Shown: positions 16,214 to 24,730, counted from the stretch's first letter. The stretch is DNA of 64,000 nucleotides from DASRIA01 sp963724065 (GCA_963724065.1 CAVRTB010000006.1:682001-746000), one strand, 5' to 3'. Numbers and translations: made by a program. Notes: a model not told the origin generated them from the sequence alone.

Positions 16214-16767
16214 TCGATGACCTGCTGAAGGACGCGCGCGGGCGCATGGACAAGTCGATCGAGTCCACGCGACACGAGTTCGCGACCGTGCGCACCGGCC
16301 GGGCCTCGCCGCACCTGCTCGACCGCGTGACCGTCGACTACTACGGCGCCCAGACGCCGCTCAACCAGATCGCCACGGTCGCTGCCTCGGAGGCGCGGCT
16401 GCTGACCATCACGCCCTACGACAAGTCGTCGATCAAGGCGATCGAGAAGGCGATCCAGGAATCCGATTTGGGCCTCACGCCGAACAACGACGGCAATCTG
16501 ATCCGGCTCGCGATCCCCGAGCTCACGGAGGAGCGCCGCAAGGAGCTCGTCAAGGTCGTGCACGGGCTCGCCGAGGAGGGACGCATCGCGGTCCGCAACG
16601 TCCGCCGCGACTGCATGCACAACCTTCGTGACCTGCGCAAGGGCGGCGACACCGGCGAGGACGAGGAGCGCCGTGCGGAGGCCGAGCTCCAGAAGCTCAC
16701 CGACGCCCACGTCAAGGACATCGACGAGCTGCTGAAGGGTAAGGAAGAAGAGATTCTCGGTGGCTGA
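16210..16767 (+). CDS. frr: Ribosome recycling factor
   Basis: Splits post-termination ribosomes with EF-G. 185 residues, all the usual blocks: MDKSIESTRHEFATVRTGRASPHLLDRVTVDYYG, TPLNQIATVAASEARLLTITPYD, IRLAIPELTEERRKELVKVVHGLAEEGRIAVRNVRRD and the C-terminal DAHVKDIDELLKGKEEEIL helix. Coupled at both ends: 4-bp overlap with pyrH and 8-bp overlap with uppS. Confidence 0.97.
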   Translation: MIDDLLKDARGRMDKSIESTRHEFATVRTGRASPHLLDRVTVDYYGAQTPLNQIATVAASEARLLTITPYDKSSIKAIEKAIQESDLGLTPNNDGNLIRLAIPELTEERRKELVKVVHGLAEEGRIAVRNVRRDCMHNLRDLRKGGDTGEDEERRAEAELQKLTDAHVKDIDELLKGKEEEILGG

Positions 16768-17437
16768 TCCGGGTGATCGCCCGCGCTACGTGGCGATCAT
16801 CATGGACGGCAACGCGCGCTGGGCCGCAAGCCGGGGGCTGAGCGTGACGGAGGGACACCGCGCCGGGACCGACACGCTCAAGCGCACGGTCAACATCGCG
16901 GGCGACCTGGGAGTCGAGCAGCTCACGGTGTACGCGTTCTCCACCGAGAACTGGACGCGTCCCGACCAAGAGGTGACGGGCATCATGTCGCTCTTCGTCG
17001 AGCGGCTGCGCCGCGAGGCGCCCGAGCTCGACGAGGAGGGCGTGCGCCTGCGGATCATCGGCCGGCGCGACCGCGTGGACGAGCGCGTGCGCGAGGAGAT
17101 CGAGTGGGCCGAGCAGCTCACCGCCCACAACACGGGGCGCACGCTCTTCGTCGCGTTCGACTACGGGGGACGTGCCGAGATCCTGCATGCCGCCGCAGCG
17201 TATGCGGGGGGTGGGGAGGAGGAGTTCCGCTCGCGACTGTACGCGCCCGATCTCGAGGACCCGCAGCTGATCATCCGGACCGGGGGAGAGCAGCGGATCT
17301 CGAACTTCCTGCTGTGGGAGGCCGCGTACTCCGAGCTCTACTTCTCCGAGAGGATGTGGCCCGACTTCGACCGCGAGGAGTTCGAGCGCGCGGTGTCGTC
17401 GTACGGCTCCCGCGAGTACCGGTTCGGGGGCAGGTAG
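16760..17437 (+). CDS. uppS: Isoprenyl transferase (undecaprenyl-diphosphate synthase family)
   Basis: A cis-prenyltransferase that elongates polyprenyl diphosphate for cell-wall lipid carrier. 225 residues: YVAIIMDGNARWA (catalytic Asp), GHRAGTDTLKR, VYAFSTENWTRP, and LIIRTGGEQRISNFLLWEAAYSELYF, with a terminal RRFGGR-like end. It is slightly shorter than the about 250-residue norm. GTG start within the frr end; the stop shares a base with the cdsA GTG. uppS-cdsA supply lipid-carrier and phospholipid precursors. Confidence 0.95.
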   Translation: MADPGDRPRYVAIIMDGNARWAASRGLSVTEGHRAGTDTLKRTVNIAGDLGVEQLTVYAFSTENWTRPDQEVTGIMSLFVERLRREAPELDEEGVRLRIIGRRDRVDERVREEIEWAEQLTAHNTGRTLFVAFDYGGRAEILHAAAAYAGGGEEEFRSRLYAPDLEDPQLIIRTGGEQRISNFLLWEAAYSELYFSERMWPDFDREEFERAVSSYGSREYRFGGR

Positions 17438-18270
17438 TGCCCCCGGCGCGCCGCGCTGCGCCCCGCCGTAGGCGCAAGGGCTCGTCGACCGGAGCGCGAC
17501 TCGTGGTCGCCGCGCCATGGGTGCTGCTCGCGATCGTTGTCGTCTTCTACGGCGGTCGCACCTTGTTCGCGCTGCTCGCCTTCGGGCTCGGCGTGATCGC
17601 GCTCACCGAGCTCTACCGGCTGCTCGCGCCGGTGCGCCCGATCAACCTCGCCGGCTTCCTGGGCCTCGCCGGGCTGATCGCTGCCGCCACGTACGGCGAC
17701 CAGTTCCAGATGGTGCTCGCCTCGGCGGCCGCAGTGCTGGCAACAGGGGTACTGGCGATTCTGCGGCCCGTCCGCCGGCACGTGACGCTCTCGGTCGCGG
17801 CCACGCTGCTCGGGGTGTTCTGGGTCGGGATGGGCCTCGCGCACGCGGTGCTCCTGTACGGGCTCGACCACGGCGACAGCCTGCTGTTCAACGTGCTGCT
17901 CGCGACGTTCATCGGGGATACCGGCGCGTACTTCGGCGGCCGCCTCTGGGGCACGACGCAGCTCGCGCCCCGGATATCCCCTTCGAAGACGGTCGAGGGG
18001 CTGATCGCAGGGCTGATCGCAGGCACGGCCGCGTTCTGGCTCGCGGGCCTATACCAGGACTGGCTCTCGGGATTGGATGCCGTGATCATCGGCGCGTGCG
18101 TCGCGTTGGTAGCGCCCCTCGGGGACCTCTTCGAGTCGATGGTCAAGCGCGACCTCGCCGTGAAGGACAGCGGGCGCTTCTTCGGTGAGCACGGCGGCGC
18201 GCTCGACCGGCTCGACGCGGCGATCTTCACCGTGATCGTCGGGTACTACGTGGCGAACGCCCTGGTGTAG
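17437..18270 (+). CDS. cdsA: Phosphatidate cytidylyltransferase
   Basis: Makes CDP-diacylglycerol from phosphatidate and CTP in the membrane. 277 residues, Arg-rich N terminus, then about eight membrane segments. The CDP-DAG synthase signature is at the end: SMVKRDLAVKDSGRFFGEHGGALDRLDA. FIGDTGAYFGGRLWG and ISPSKTVEG are also diagnostic. GTG start shares one base with the uppS stop. dxr and rseP, often next in this operon, lie 6.5 kb away here, beyond an insertion of unrelated genes. Confidence 0.94.
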   Translation: MPPARRAAPRRRRKGSSTGARLVVAAPWVLLAIVVVFYGGRTLFALLAFGLGVIALTELYRLLAPVRPINLAGFLGLAGLIAAATYGDQFQMVLASAAAVLATGVLAILRPVRRHVTLSVAATLLGVFWVGMGLAHAVLLYGLDHGDSLLFNVLLATFIGDTGAYFGGRLWGTTQLAPRISPSKTVEGLIAGLIAGTAAFWLAGLYQDWLSGLDAVIIGACVALVAPLGDLFESMVKRDLAVKDSGRFFGEHGGALDRLDAAIFTVIVGYYVANALV

Positions 18271-18329
18271 GCGACAGCGCGCGTCCGTACCTCCGCGGTT
18301 TGACCCCACGCCGGGCCGAGCCGAGTTAC

Positions 18330-18758
18330 TCAGGCGGTTGCCATCTCCCGCACCTGGGTCAGCCGGATGTGATTGCCCGACGGATCGCGGAAGGACGAGT
18401 CGATCCCATACGGGCGCTCCTCGGGCCCGTCGACAAACTCGACGCCGCGGCCCTTGAGCTCCTCGTAAGCGGCCTGGCAATCGTCGGTCGCGAGGAACAC
18501 CGTTCCCGCGAAGCCCTTCGCCATCAGGTCCTCCACCTGCGCGGTCGTCTCGGAGTCCATGATCGGCGGGCCGGGAATCGCCATCAGCACGATCGAGACA
18601 TCCGGGTTCCCGGCGGGTCCGACGGCAAGCCAGCGGAAGTCGCCCATCTCGGCGAGGGTCACGTCGGCGCGCACCTCCATTCCGAGCTTCTGCGTGTAGA
18701 AGGCGAGGGCCTCGTCCTGATCGTGCACCCAGAGCTGAACGTGGGCAATCGTGATCAT
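18330..18758 (-). CDS. VOC (glyoxalase/bleomycin-resistance) family protein
   Basis: A 142-residue single-chain VOC protein. It starts ITIAHVQLWVHDQDEALAFYTQKLGMEV and ends SSFRDPSGNHIRLTQ. The His near the N terminus (AHVQ) and the conserved DPSGNHI are typical; the substrate cannot be told. A good AAGGAGA precedes ATG 18758. It lies 36 bp downstream of an AraC-type regulator on the same strand. This regulator-VOC pair recurs in actinobacteria. Confidence 0.85.
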   Translation of the reverse strand: MITIAHVQLWVHDQDEALAFYTQKLGMEVRADVTLAEMGDFRWLAVGPAGNPDVSIVLMAIPGPPIMDSETTAQVEDLMAKGFAGTVFLATDDCQAAYEELKGRGVEFVDGPEERPYGIDSSFRDPSGNHIRLTQVREMATA

Positions 18759-18794
18759 CGTGTCTCCTTGGTCCGTGAACGGTCGCCGCGCACG

Positions 18795-19229
18795 TTAGTC
18801 CGGCAGCGGGCCGCTGTCTTCTCGAAACGTGCGGCGTTGCGGACGAGCGTGGGCGCGTACGACGCACGCCGGGATCTGGGCGTGGTCGGCGGCCGGCGGG
18901 AACGCGGCCCGGTAGCTCGTCGGCGACATGCCGTAGGTGCGGGTGAAGCTGCTGGTGAACGAGCCGACGCTCCGGAGGCCCACGGAGAAGCAGATGTCGG
19001 CAACCGACCGGTCGGTGGTCCGAAGCAGCGCCGCGGCGCGCTCGAGGCGCCGCGTGAGCAGATACCCGTGAGGTGATTCGCCGAACGCCCGGCGGAACTC
19101 GCGGCTGAAATGGGCGCGCGACAGGCCCGCTGCGCCGGCCATCTCTGCCACGCCCAAGGGATCGAAGTAACGGGCATCGGCGAGGTCCTTGGCGCGCAAC
19201 AGGTGCCGGGCGGGCGGAACGAAGGCCAT
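18795..19229 (-). CDS. AraC-family transcriptional regulator, DNA-binding domain only
   Basis: 144 residues, essentially just the two helix-turn-helix motifs of the AraC family: VAEMAGAAGLSRAHFSREFRRAFGESPHGYLLTRRLERAAALLRTTDRSVADICFSVGLRSVGSFTSSFTRTYGMSPTSYR. There is no ligand-binding domain. ATG 19229 is preferred over GTG 19232 because a GATAAT hexamer ends exactly 6 nt before it, the layout seen for other genes here. Likely controls itself and the VOC gene downstream. Confidence 0.88.
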   Translation of the reverse strand: MAFVPPARHLLRAKDLADARYFDPLGVAEMAGAAGLSRAHFSREFRRAFGESPHGYLLTRRLERAAALLRTTDRSVADICFSVGLRSVGSFTSSFTRTYGMSPTSYRAAFPPAADHAQIPACVVRAHARPQRRTFREDSGPLPD

Positions 19230-19235
19230 CACGCC

Positions 19236-19241
19236 ATTATC
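19236..19241 (-). promoter_or_regulatory. -10-like GATAAT, 6 nt before the AraC ATG
   Basis: On the minus strand GATAAT-GGCGTG-ATG. It lies back to back with the promoter-like TAGGCT of the divergent selenoprotein module, 32 bp away. Confidence 0.45.
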
Positions 19242-19273
19242 GCGCCTGCCCGATCAGGCCCCGCGCGGTCGCG

Positions 19274-19279
19274 TAGGCT
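19274..19279 (+). promoter_or_regulatory. -10-like TAGGCT, 6 nt before ATG 19286
   Basis: TAGGCT-TCCACG-ATG. The same hexamer and spacing occur before the gene at 30647, which supports it as a real promoter element for a leaderless transcript of the selenoprotein operon. Confidence 0.45.
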
Positions 19280-19285
19280 TCCACG

Positions 19286-20767
19286 ATGCCCCCCGAGCTC
19301 GTCGCGCTGGTGAAGCACGACTGCCCGGTTTGCGATCAGCTGCTGCCGGTGCTTGGCGCCGCTGCGGCGCGCGGCGCGCCCGTGCGGGTGCTGTCGCAGT
19401 CGAACGCCGAGGAGACCGCGGAGCAGGCGACGCGCCTTGGACTCTCCACCGTCCCGGCGCTCGACGAGGATCTCGCGCTGTCGGAGCGCTATGACCCCGA
19501 TGCGGTTCCCGCCGTGCTGTTGCTCGACGGCGGGGTCGAGCAAGGCCGCGTGGAGGGAATCGCGCGCGAGCGGCTCGCTGCGCTCGCCGCGCGTGCGGGC
19601 GTGGAGCTGGAGCTCGGCGCCCTGCCCGAGTGGCGACCGGGTTGCGCAAGCGTCACGCGCGACCCGCAAGTGGCTGCTTCGCTCGCCGCGCGGGCCGCCC
19701 GCCGGGAGGGGAGGATCCGCTCGCGCGCGATCGAGATCGGCGGCCTCGAGGATCCCTTCGAAGCGCTGCACGAGCGCGGCCTGACCGACGGGCTGCCGGT
19801 CGTGCCGCCGACGCCGGAGCGGGTCGTCGCGATGCTCGCCCACACGCGCCGCGACCCCGGCGAGGTCGTGGGGGTCGTGCCGCCGTATGACGGCGAGGCG
19901 AGCGTCGAGAAGGTCGCGATCAACGCGGTGATGGCGGGCTGCGCGCCGCAGGCGCTGCCGGTCGTGCTCGCCGCCGTCGAGGCGGCATGTGTGCCGGAGT
20001 TCGCGCTTCACGGCCTCGTCGCGACCACCTACCCGGCGGGGCCGACGATCGTCGTGAGCGGCCCGTACGCAGCGCAGATCGGGATGAACGCGGGCGGTAA
20101 CGCCCTCGGCCAGGGCAATCGCGCGAACCTCACGATCGGTCGCGCGCTCCAGCTCGTGGTGCGCAACGTGGGAGGCGGCAAGCCGCAGGAGGAGGACCGT
20201 GCGACCCACGGTCAGATGGGCAAGGTCAGCTCGTGCTTCGCGGAGCTCGCGGACGATGCGCCGTGGGAGTCGCTCGCGCAGGCGCGCGGCGTGGCGGCGG
20301 GCGAGACCGGCGTGACCTTGATGGCGACGGAGGCGCCGCGCGCGATCGTGGATCAGCTCGCGCGCGAGCCGCAGGGGCTGTGCGCGTCGCTCGCCCTGGC
20401 GCTCGACTCGGTCGGCACGCCCAAGCAGCGGCTGGCGTTCGACGCGATGCTCCTGGTCGGTCCCGAGCACGGCCGCGTGTTCCGCGAGGCCGGCTGGAGC
20501 AGGGCACAGGTTCAGGAGAAACTCCACGAGCTGACGCACCGGCGAGCCGGCGATGTGGTGCGCGGCGGCCTCGGCGCGCCCGAGGGGGTGGACCCACAGT
20601 TCGTGAGCGACCCGGAGATGGCGGTTGCGAAGTTCGCCGCCGCGGAGCGCATCCTGCTCGCCTACGCGGGTGGCGACGCGGGTCTCTTCTCGATGGTCTT
20701 CGGAGGCTGGGCCTCGGGTGAGATAGGGTCGGCACCCGTGACCAGGAGCATCGAGCCGTGGCGCTAG
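19286..20767 (+). CDS. Thioredoxin-like fusion protein, probable partner of the UGSC selenoprotein
   Basis: 493 residues, no signal peptide. The N terminus (1-110) is thioredoxin/glutaredoxin-like: LVALVKHDCPVCDQLLPVL carries a CxxC (Cys13, Cys16), then STVPALDEDLAL and a DAVPAVLLLDGG strand with cis-Pro. The rest (about 120-490) is a domain I cannot name. It contains RGLTDGLPVVPPTPERV, DGEASVEKVAINAVMAGCAPQALPVVLAAVEA, GPTIVVSGPYAAQIGMNAGGNALGQGNRAN and KVSSCFAE. It overlaps the selenoprotein gene downstream by 10 bp, so the two are co-translated. Inference: it reduces, or is reduced by, the Sec centre of the partner, or forms a complex with it. The substrate is unknown. Confidence 0.75.
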   Translation: MPPELVALVKHDCPVCDQLLPVLGAAAARGAPVRVLSQSNAEETAEQATRLGLSTVPALDEDLALSERYDPDAVPAVLLLDGGVEQGRVEGIARERLAALAARAGVELELGALPEWRPGCASVTRDPQVAASLAARAARREGRIRSRAIEIGGLEDPFEALHERGLTDGLPVVPPTPERVVAMLAHTRRDPGEVVGVVPPYDGEASVEKVAINAVMAGCAPQALPVVLAAVEAACVPEFALHGLVATTYPAGPTIVVSGPYAAQIGMNAGGNALGQGNRANLTIGRALQLVVRNVGGGKPQEEDRATHGQMGKVSSCFAELADDAPWESLAQARGVAAGETGVTLMATEAPRAIVDQLAREPQGLCASLALALDSVGTPKQRLAFDAMLLVGPEHGRVFREAGWSRAQVQEKLHELTHRRAGDVVRGGLGAPEGVDPQFVSDPEMAVAKFAAAERILLAYAGGDAGLFSMVFGGWASGEIGSAPVTRSIEPWR

Positions 20768-21282
20768 AGAGTCTCGAGATCCTCGACCCGACACCGGAGC
20801 GCGAGGCGCCCGGTCTGCCGCTCGCGGCACCGCTCGAGCCCGGCGCGCGCATCGCCCTGCTCGACATCCGCAAGCCGCGCGGCGACATCTTCCTGGACGA
20901 GCTCGAGCGCCTTCTCGCGGAGCGCGGCCACGCGGTGGTGCGCACGATGAAGCCGACTTTCACGAAGCCCGCGCCGCCCGACGTGCGCCGCGAGATCGCA
21001 ACCCGCTGCGACGCCGTGATCGAGGCGCTCGCCGACTGAGGATCGTGTGTGTCGTGCGGTCTGCGCGACGTCCTCGAATTCGAGCGGGAGGGCAGGCCGG
21101 CGGTGCTCGTCGCGTCGGATGTGTTCACGGATGCGGCCGACAAGCAGGCGCGGATGCTCGGTCAGCCCGCGGCGCGGCGCGCGTTCGTGCCCCATCCGGT
21201 CCAGGACCGCACCGACGATGAGCTGCGTGCGCTCGCACAGCACGTCGTGGGGGAGCTCCTGGACGCGCTGGGCCGCGCGTAA
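20758..21282 (+). CDS. UGSC-family selenoprotein; UGA at 21037-21039 read as selenocysteine
   Basis: Read straight through, GTG 20758 to TAA 21280-21282 gives 174 residues with one in-frame UGA at codon 94. The local sequence is AVIEALAD-U-GSCVSCGLRDV. U94-G-S-C97 is the redox motif that names the UGSC family, which has Cys- and Sec-containing members; a further Cys lies at 100. Sequence after the UGA is clearly coding and family-like (FEREGRPAVLVASDVFTDAA, then FVPHPVQD). A SECIS hairpin of the bacterial type lies directly downstream. AGGAG (20742-20746) precedes the start. A conventional caller would truncate it at residue 93 or start a false gene at 21049. Function is presumed thiol/selenol redox; the substrate is not known. 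Confidence 0.88.
21037..21075 (+). promoter_or_regulatory. Bacterial SECIS element
   Basis: Stem 21051-21057 (GUCGUGC) pairs perfectly with 21063-21069 (GCGCGAC), allowing one G-U. The apical loop is GGUCU (21058-21062), the same five bases as in the E. coli fdhF SECIS loop recognised by SelB. The loop begins 19 nt after the UGA, inside the usual bacterial range. An outer stem, GAGGA (21038-21042) with UCCUC (21071-21075), starts within the UGA itself. Confidence 0.87.
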
Positions 21283-21291
21283 CCGATCCAA

Positions 21292-23346
21292 TCAGTCGAA
21301 CAACGCGTCGACCGACACCTTGACGCGGCGCTGCGTGCGACCGGGGACGCCGCTGTGAGGCAGTTCGCCGGAGGGACGGATCACCTCGCACAGCCCCTGC
21401 ACCTCCTCTGTCAGGAAGCGGGAGGGCTTGCCGTAGCCGTGTGCATCGTCCCTGCCATGGGGCCGGTGGTAGTAGCGCACGGGGACGTACAGGCGCAGCT
21501 GCCGCCGCGCACGTGTCATCGCGACGTAAAGCAGCCTGCGCTCTTCGTCGATGGTCTCCTTCGATCCGGCTGCCATGTCCGCCGGGAAGTTGCCGTCATA
21601 CAGCGCGAGCACATGGACGGCGTGCCATTCCAGGCCCTTGGCGGAGTGGACCGTGGAGAGCACCAGATAGTCCTCGTCGAGGTGCGGCGGGCCGGCCAGG
21701 TCACCACTCGACTGCGGCGGATCCAGCACCAGCTCTCCGACGAAGTGGCGCAGGTCGGCGCTCGACTCGCGGGCCGCGGCGACGAGCTGCTCGAGATCCT
21801 GGAGGCGTAGCGCGCCGTCCGGGTAGCGAGCCTGGATCAGAGGTGCCAACGCGTCGCGCAGCTTCTCCGCGCGCACACCGGCGCCCACGTGCTCGGTGCT
21901 CGCGCGTAACGCGCTCATCACCCGATCGGCCGACGCCCGAGCCTGCGCCGGCAACCGCTCTCGCGCGACCGGCCACGACGCGAGCCGGTCGCTCGCAGGC
22001 GCTGCCATCAGCACATCGAGCGCGCGGCGAGCGGTTGCCGGCCCCACGCCCTCGAGCAGCTGGAGCACGCGGAACCACGAGATCTCGTCGGCCGGGTTGT
22101 CCGCAAGTCGCAGCACCGCGATCAGGTCCTTCACGTGGGCCGCCTCGAGATATCGCAGCCCGCCGTACTTGACGTAGGGGATGCGCCGGCGGGTGAGCTC
22201 CAGCTCGAGCAGGTCGGTGTCGTGCGAGGTGCGGCTCAAAACGGCCTGCCCGCGCAGGTCCATCCCCTGCTCGCGTGCCTCCAGCACGCGCTCGCACACC
22301 TCGGTCGCCTGCGCGGCCTCGTCACGACAGAAGACGAGGTCGGGCCGCGCGCCGTCCTCCCGTTCCGTGCGCAACTGCTTCGGGAAGGCACGGCGCGCCT
22401 GTGCTGCCAAGGCGTTCGACGCGTCGAGGATCGGCTGCGTCGAGCGGTAGTTGCGCTCCAGGGTGACCACCGTCGTGTCGGGAAACTGCGCGGGAAACTC
22501 GAGGATGTGCTCGGCGGAGGCCGCGCGCCAGCCGTAGATCGCCTGGAAGTCGTCACCGACCGCGGTCACCTCGCGCCGCTTCCGGCGCAGTGCGCGCACG
22601 ATGTCGACCTGCAAGCCGTTGACGTCCTGATACTCGTCGATCAGCACGTGGTCGAAGGCTTCCTCCATGGTCGCCCCGATCACCTCGTCAGCGGCCAGGG
22701 CGCGCCAGTAGATCAGCAAGTCATCGAGGTCGAGCACTCCCAGCGCGCGCTTGCGGGTGCCGTAGGCCTTGAACAGCGCGGCCATCGCCTCGCCGTGCTC
22801 CTCGCACCACGGAAAGCTCTCGGCCACGACGCTGGAGAGCGGCTCCTGGGCGTTGACCGTGCGCGAATAGATGTCGAGCAGCGTGCTCTTCTTGGGGAAG
22901 CGGCGCTTGCTCTGGGCGTGTCCGTGCTCCTCCCGGATGAAGTCGATCAGGTCGGCGGCGTCGCCCGCGTCGAGCACTCCGAACCCGGGCGCCAGATCGA
23001 GCGCCGCGGCGTGCAGGCGCACGAACCGGTGCGCCACCGAGTGGAAGGTTCCACCCAGCACGCCGCCGGATCCGGCCGGGATCGCCACCGACGCGCGCGT
23101 ACGCTCCAGCATCTCGCGCGCCGCCCGCCGGGTGAACGTGAGCAGCAGGATGCGCTCCGGCGCCACGCCTTCGGACACCAGCCACGCCACCCGCGCACAC
23201 AGAGTCGTGGTCTTGCCCGTTCCCGCGCCCGCGAGGATCAGCAACGGGCCGCCGGGATGAGTCGCGGCGGCGCGCTGTTCGGGGTTGAGATCCGCCAGCC
23301 ACGCCGGGATCCCGGCGTGCACGGATGGGACACGTGAATCGAACAC
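21292..23346 (-). CDS. ATP-dependent DNA helicase, UvrD/PcrA-like (SF1A)
   Basis: 684 residues. Motifs in order: Q-motif region LNPEQRAAATHPGGPLLILAGAGTGKT (Walker A), LLTFTRRAAREM (Ia), HVLIDEYQDVNGLQ (Walker B), VGDDFQAIYGWRAA (III), TLERNYRSTQPI (IV), VLSTVHSAKGLEWHAVHVLAL (V) and EERRLLYVAMTRARRQL (VI). It is slightly shorter than PcrA (about 720) and lacks an obvious C-terminal RNA-polymerase-binding tail, so it may be a UvrD2/Rep-like paralogue. GTG start; convergent with the selenoprotein gene, 9 bp apart. Confidence 0.93.
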   Translation of the reverse strand: MFDSRVPSVHAGIPAWLADLNPEQRAAATHPGGPLLILAGAGTGKTTTLCARVAWLVSEGVAPERILLLTFTRRAAREMLERTRASVAIPAGSGGVLGGTFHSVAHRFVRLHAAALDLAPGFGVLDAGDAADLIDFIREEHGHAQSKRRFPKKSTLLDIYSRTVNAQEPLSSVVAESFPWCEEHGEAMAALFKAYGTRKRALGVLDLDDLLIYWRALAADEVIGATMEEAFDHVLIDEYQDVNGLQVDIVRALRRKRREVTAVGDDFQAIYGWRAASAEHILEFPAQFPDTTVVTLERNYRSTQPILDASNALAAQARRAFPKQLRTEREDGARPDLVFCRDEAAQATEVCERVLEAREQGMDLRGQAVLSRTSHDTDLLELELTRRRIPYVKYGGLRYLEAAHVKDLIAVLRLADNPADEISWFRVLQLLEGVGPATARRALDVLMAAPASDRLASWPVARERLPAQARASADRVMSALRASTEHVGAGVRAEKLRDALAPLIQARYPDGALRLQDLEQLVAAARESSADLRHFVGELVLDPPQSSGDLAGPPHLDEDYLVLSTVHSAKGLEWHAVHVLALYDGNFPADMAAGSKETIDEERRLLYVAMTRARRQLRLYVPVRYYHRPHGRDDAHGYGKPSRFLTEEVQGLCEVIRPSGELPHSGVPGRTQRRVKVSVDALFD

Positions 23347-23401
23347 TCGTTCGGCAACCTACGGCGGCGCCCGGACGGAGTAGGAGCCGCCTGGCGCGTG
23401 C

Positions 23402-23857
23402 CTAGCGGCCGATGGTGCGCACGAGGTCGCGTGCCTGCCGCGAGAAATCGCCGACCAGCGCACGCAGATCCGCGAGCGCCGCGCGCAGCTCCGGATCGCC
23501 GACCTCCACCGGGAGCATCGAGTCCTGGAGCTCCGCGAGCCCGGTGTCCGCGTTACCCACGGATTCGACCGCGCGATCGATAAAGCCCTTGGCGCCGACG
23601 GACAGCAGGCCAGCGGCCGCGGGCTCGAACTTGCGGTGCGGGAGGCCGTGTCGCTCGGCGAACCCGACGTGGATGCGCCTGCCCCGCCCGTAGGCCAGCT
23701 GCACAGGCCGGAAGAGAGCCGCTTCGAGCTCGTCGGCGCGGGTCGTGTCGAGCTGCTCGTAGGCGGCGCCGAGCGCCGCGAGCGCGTCACCGATCTGGTC
23801 GATCGCGTCCGCAAGCTCGTCGAGCAGCTGCCGCCGCCCCTCCTCGGTCGTCTGCAC
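23402..23857 (-). CDS. Small conserved soluble protein of unknown function
   Basis: 151 residues, mostly helical, no signal or membrane segment. It begins MQTTEEGRRQLLDELADAI and contains LFRPVQLAYGRGRRIHVGFAERHGL, the most conserved-looking part, plus a C-terminal heptad-rich helix. Codon use fits a real gene. Starts 13 bp after the lipoprotein stop on the same strand, so the two probably form an operon. No function can be assigned. Confidence 0.6.
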   Translation of the reverse strand: MQTTEEGRRQLLDELADAIDQIGDALAALGAAYEQLDTTRADELEAALFRPVQLAYGRGRRIHVGFAERHGLPHRKFEPAAAGLLSVGAKGFIDRAVESVGNADTGLAELQDSMLPVEVGDPELRAALADLRALVGDFSRQARDLVRTIGR

Positions 23858-23870
23858 GATCGCCGCCCGC

Positions 23871-24641
23871 CTAGCTGGCTGCTGTTCCGGTGTTGATTTC
23901 GACCGCCCCGGGAGGCGCCGTGAGGTTGAGGGGCTCGTTGTAGTCGCTGAAGGTGGCCTCGTCCCCGGCCTGCGTGCGGGTGGTGTCGTCGCACTGGGGA
24001 TCCCGTTTCCCGCCCGGCCGCTCAGGTCCCGTGGCGACCGTGCGCAGGGGCAGCGGCTCCCCGCTGGCGGCGATGAACAGCTTGCCCGGAGCGGTGCCCG
24101 GGCGATCGCCCTTGTCGACGATCACGACCGCCTCCTGCCCGTCGACTTTGGCCGTGCCGCCTTTCTCGAGCGTCCCGTGGTCGGTCTCGAGGCAGCGGCT
24201 GAGGGTCGCGGGGTCCAGATCCTTCGCGATCGACCGCAACTCACCGGATCCGGCAGGCGTCTTCAGCCAGCGCCCCGCCAGCTGCTCGCCCGCCCGGCCG
24301 GCGCCCTGCTCCTTCCAGAACGCGGCGTTCGCCTTGATGTACAGGGAGCGGTCGACGATGATGATCGACGCCGACGAGACTCCCTGGGCGATGTCGAGGC
24401 GCAGCTTCGACGGCAGCCCGATGTCGGCCTTCACGGCGGTCGCCTTCTTGCCGGAGCCCTGCGTGCCCTCGAGGTGGAAGCTCTGCGCGCGCCTGAGCGC
24501 GGCGGCGGCATCGGCAACAGCCTGCTTCGGCGCCTTGGACTCCACGCCGTTCGAGTCCGAGTCCTTCGAGTCGTCGCTGCCGCATCCCACAACTGTGGCA
24601 AGCGCAACCAACACGAGCAGTGCTGCCCGACCGATCCTCAC
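23871..24641 (-). CDS. LppX/LprAFG-like lipoprotein
   Basis: 256 residues. Lipoprotein signal peptide MRIGRAALLVLVALATVVGC with the lipobox Cys at residue 20, then an acidic Ser/Asp linker. The mature domain (about 45-190) has AAAALRRAQSFHLEGTQ, KLRLDIAQGVSSASIIIVDRSLYIKANAAFW, LAGRWLKTPAGSG and AVVIVDKGD, the strand pattern of LppX/LprG-type lipid- or glycolipid-carrying lipoproteins. Substrate unknown. GTG start with a -10-like TACCTT 7 nt upstream; it leads the small gene at 23402. Confidence 0.72.
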   Translation of the reverse strand: MRIGRAALLVLVALATVVGCGSDDSKDSDSNGVESKAPKQAVADAAAALRRAQSFHLEGTQGSGKKATAVKADIGLPSKLRLDIAQGVSSASIIIVDRSLYIKANAAFWKEQGAGRAGEQLAGRWLKTPAGSGELRSIAKDLDPATLSRCLETDHGTLEKGGTAKVDGQEAVVIVDKGDRPGTAPGKLFIAASGEPLPLRTVATGPERPGGKRDPQCDDTTRTQAGDEATFSDYNEPLNLTAPPGAVEINTGTAAS

Positions 24642-24648
24642 CGCTGGA

Positions 24649-24654
24649 AAGGTA
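24649..24654 (-). promoter_or_regulatory. -10-like TACCTT, 7 nt before the lipoprotein GTG
   Basis: Minus strand TACCTT, then 7 nt, then GTG 24641. The promoter region is shared with the divergent dxr gene, whose own TACACT lies at 24716-24721. Confidence 0.35.
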
Positions 24655-24730
24655 GCGATGAGGCCGGAGGGGCGACGCGCCGCCGGTCAGCGGCGGGGCG
24701 CTCGGGAGCGCTCCGTACACTTGATTCCCA

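Noticed and set aside
21049..21282. Separate 77-codon gene after the UGA
   Set aside because: In frame with the upstream segment, has no ribosome-binding site, and is the C-terminal half of the selenoprotein.
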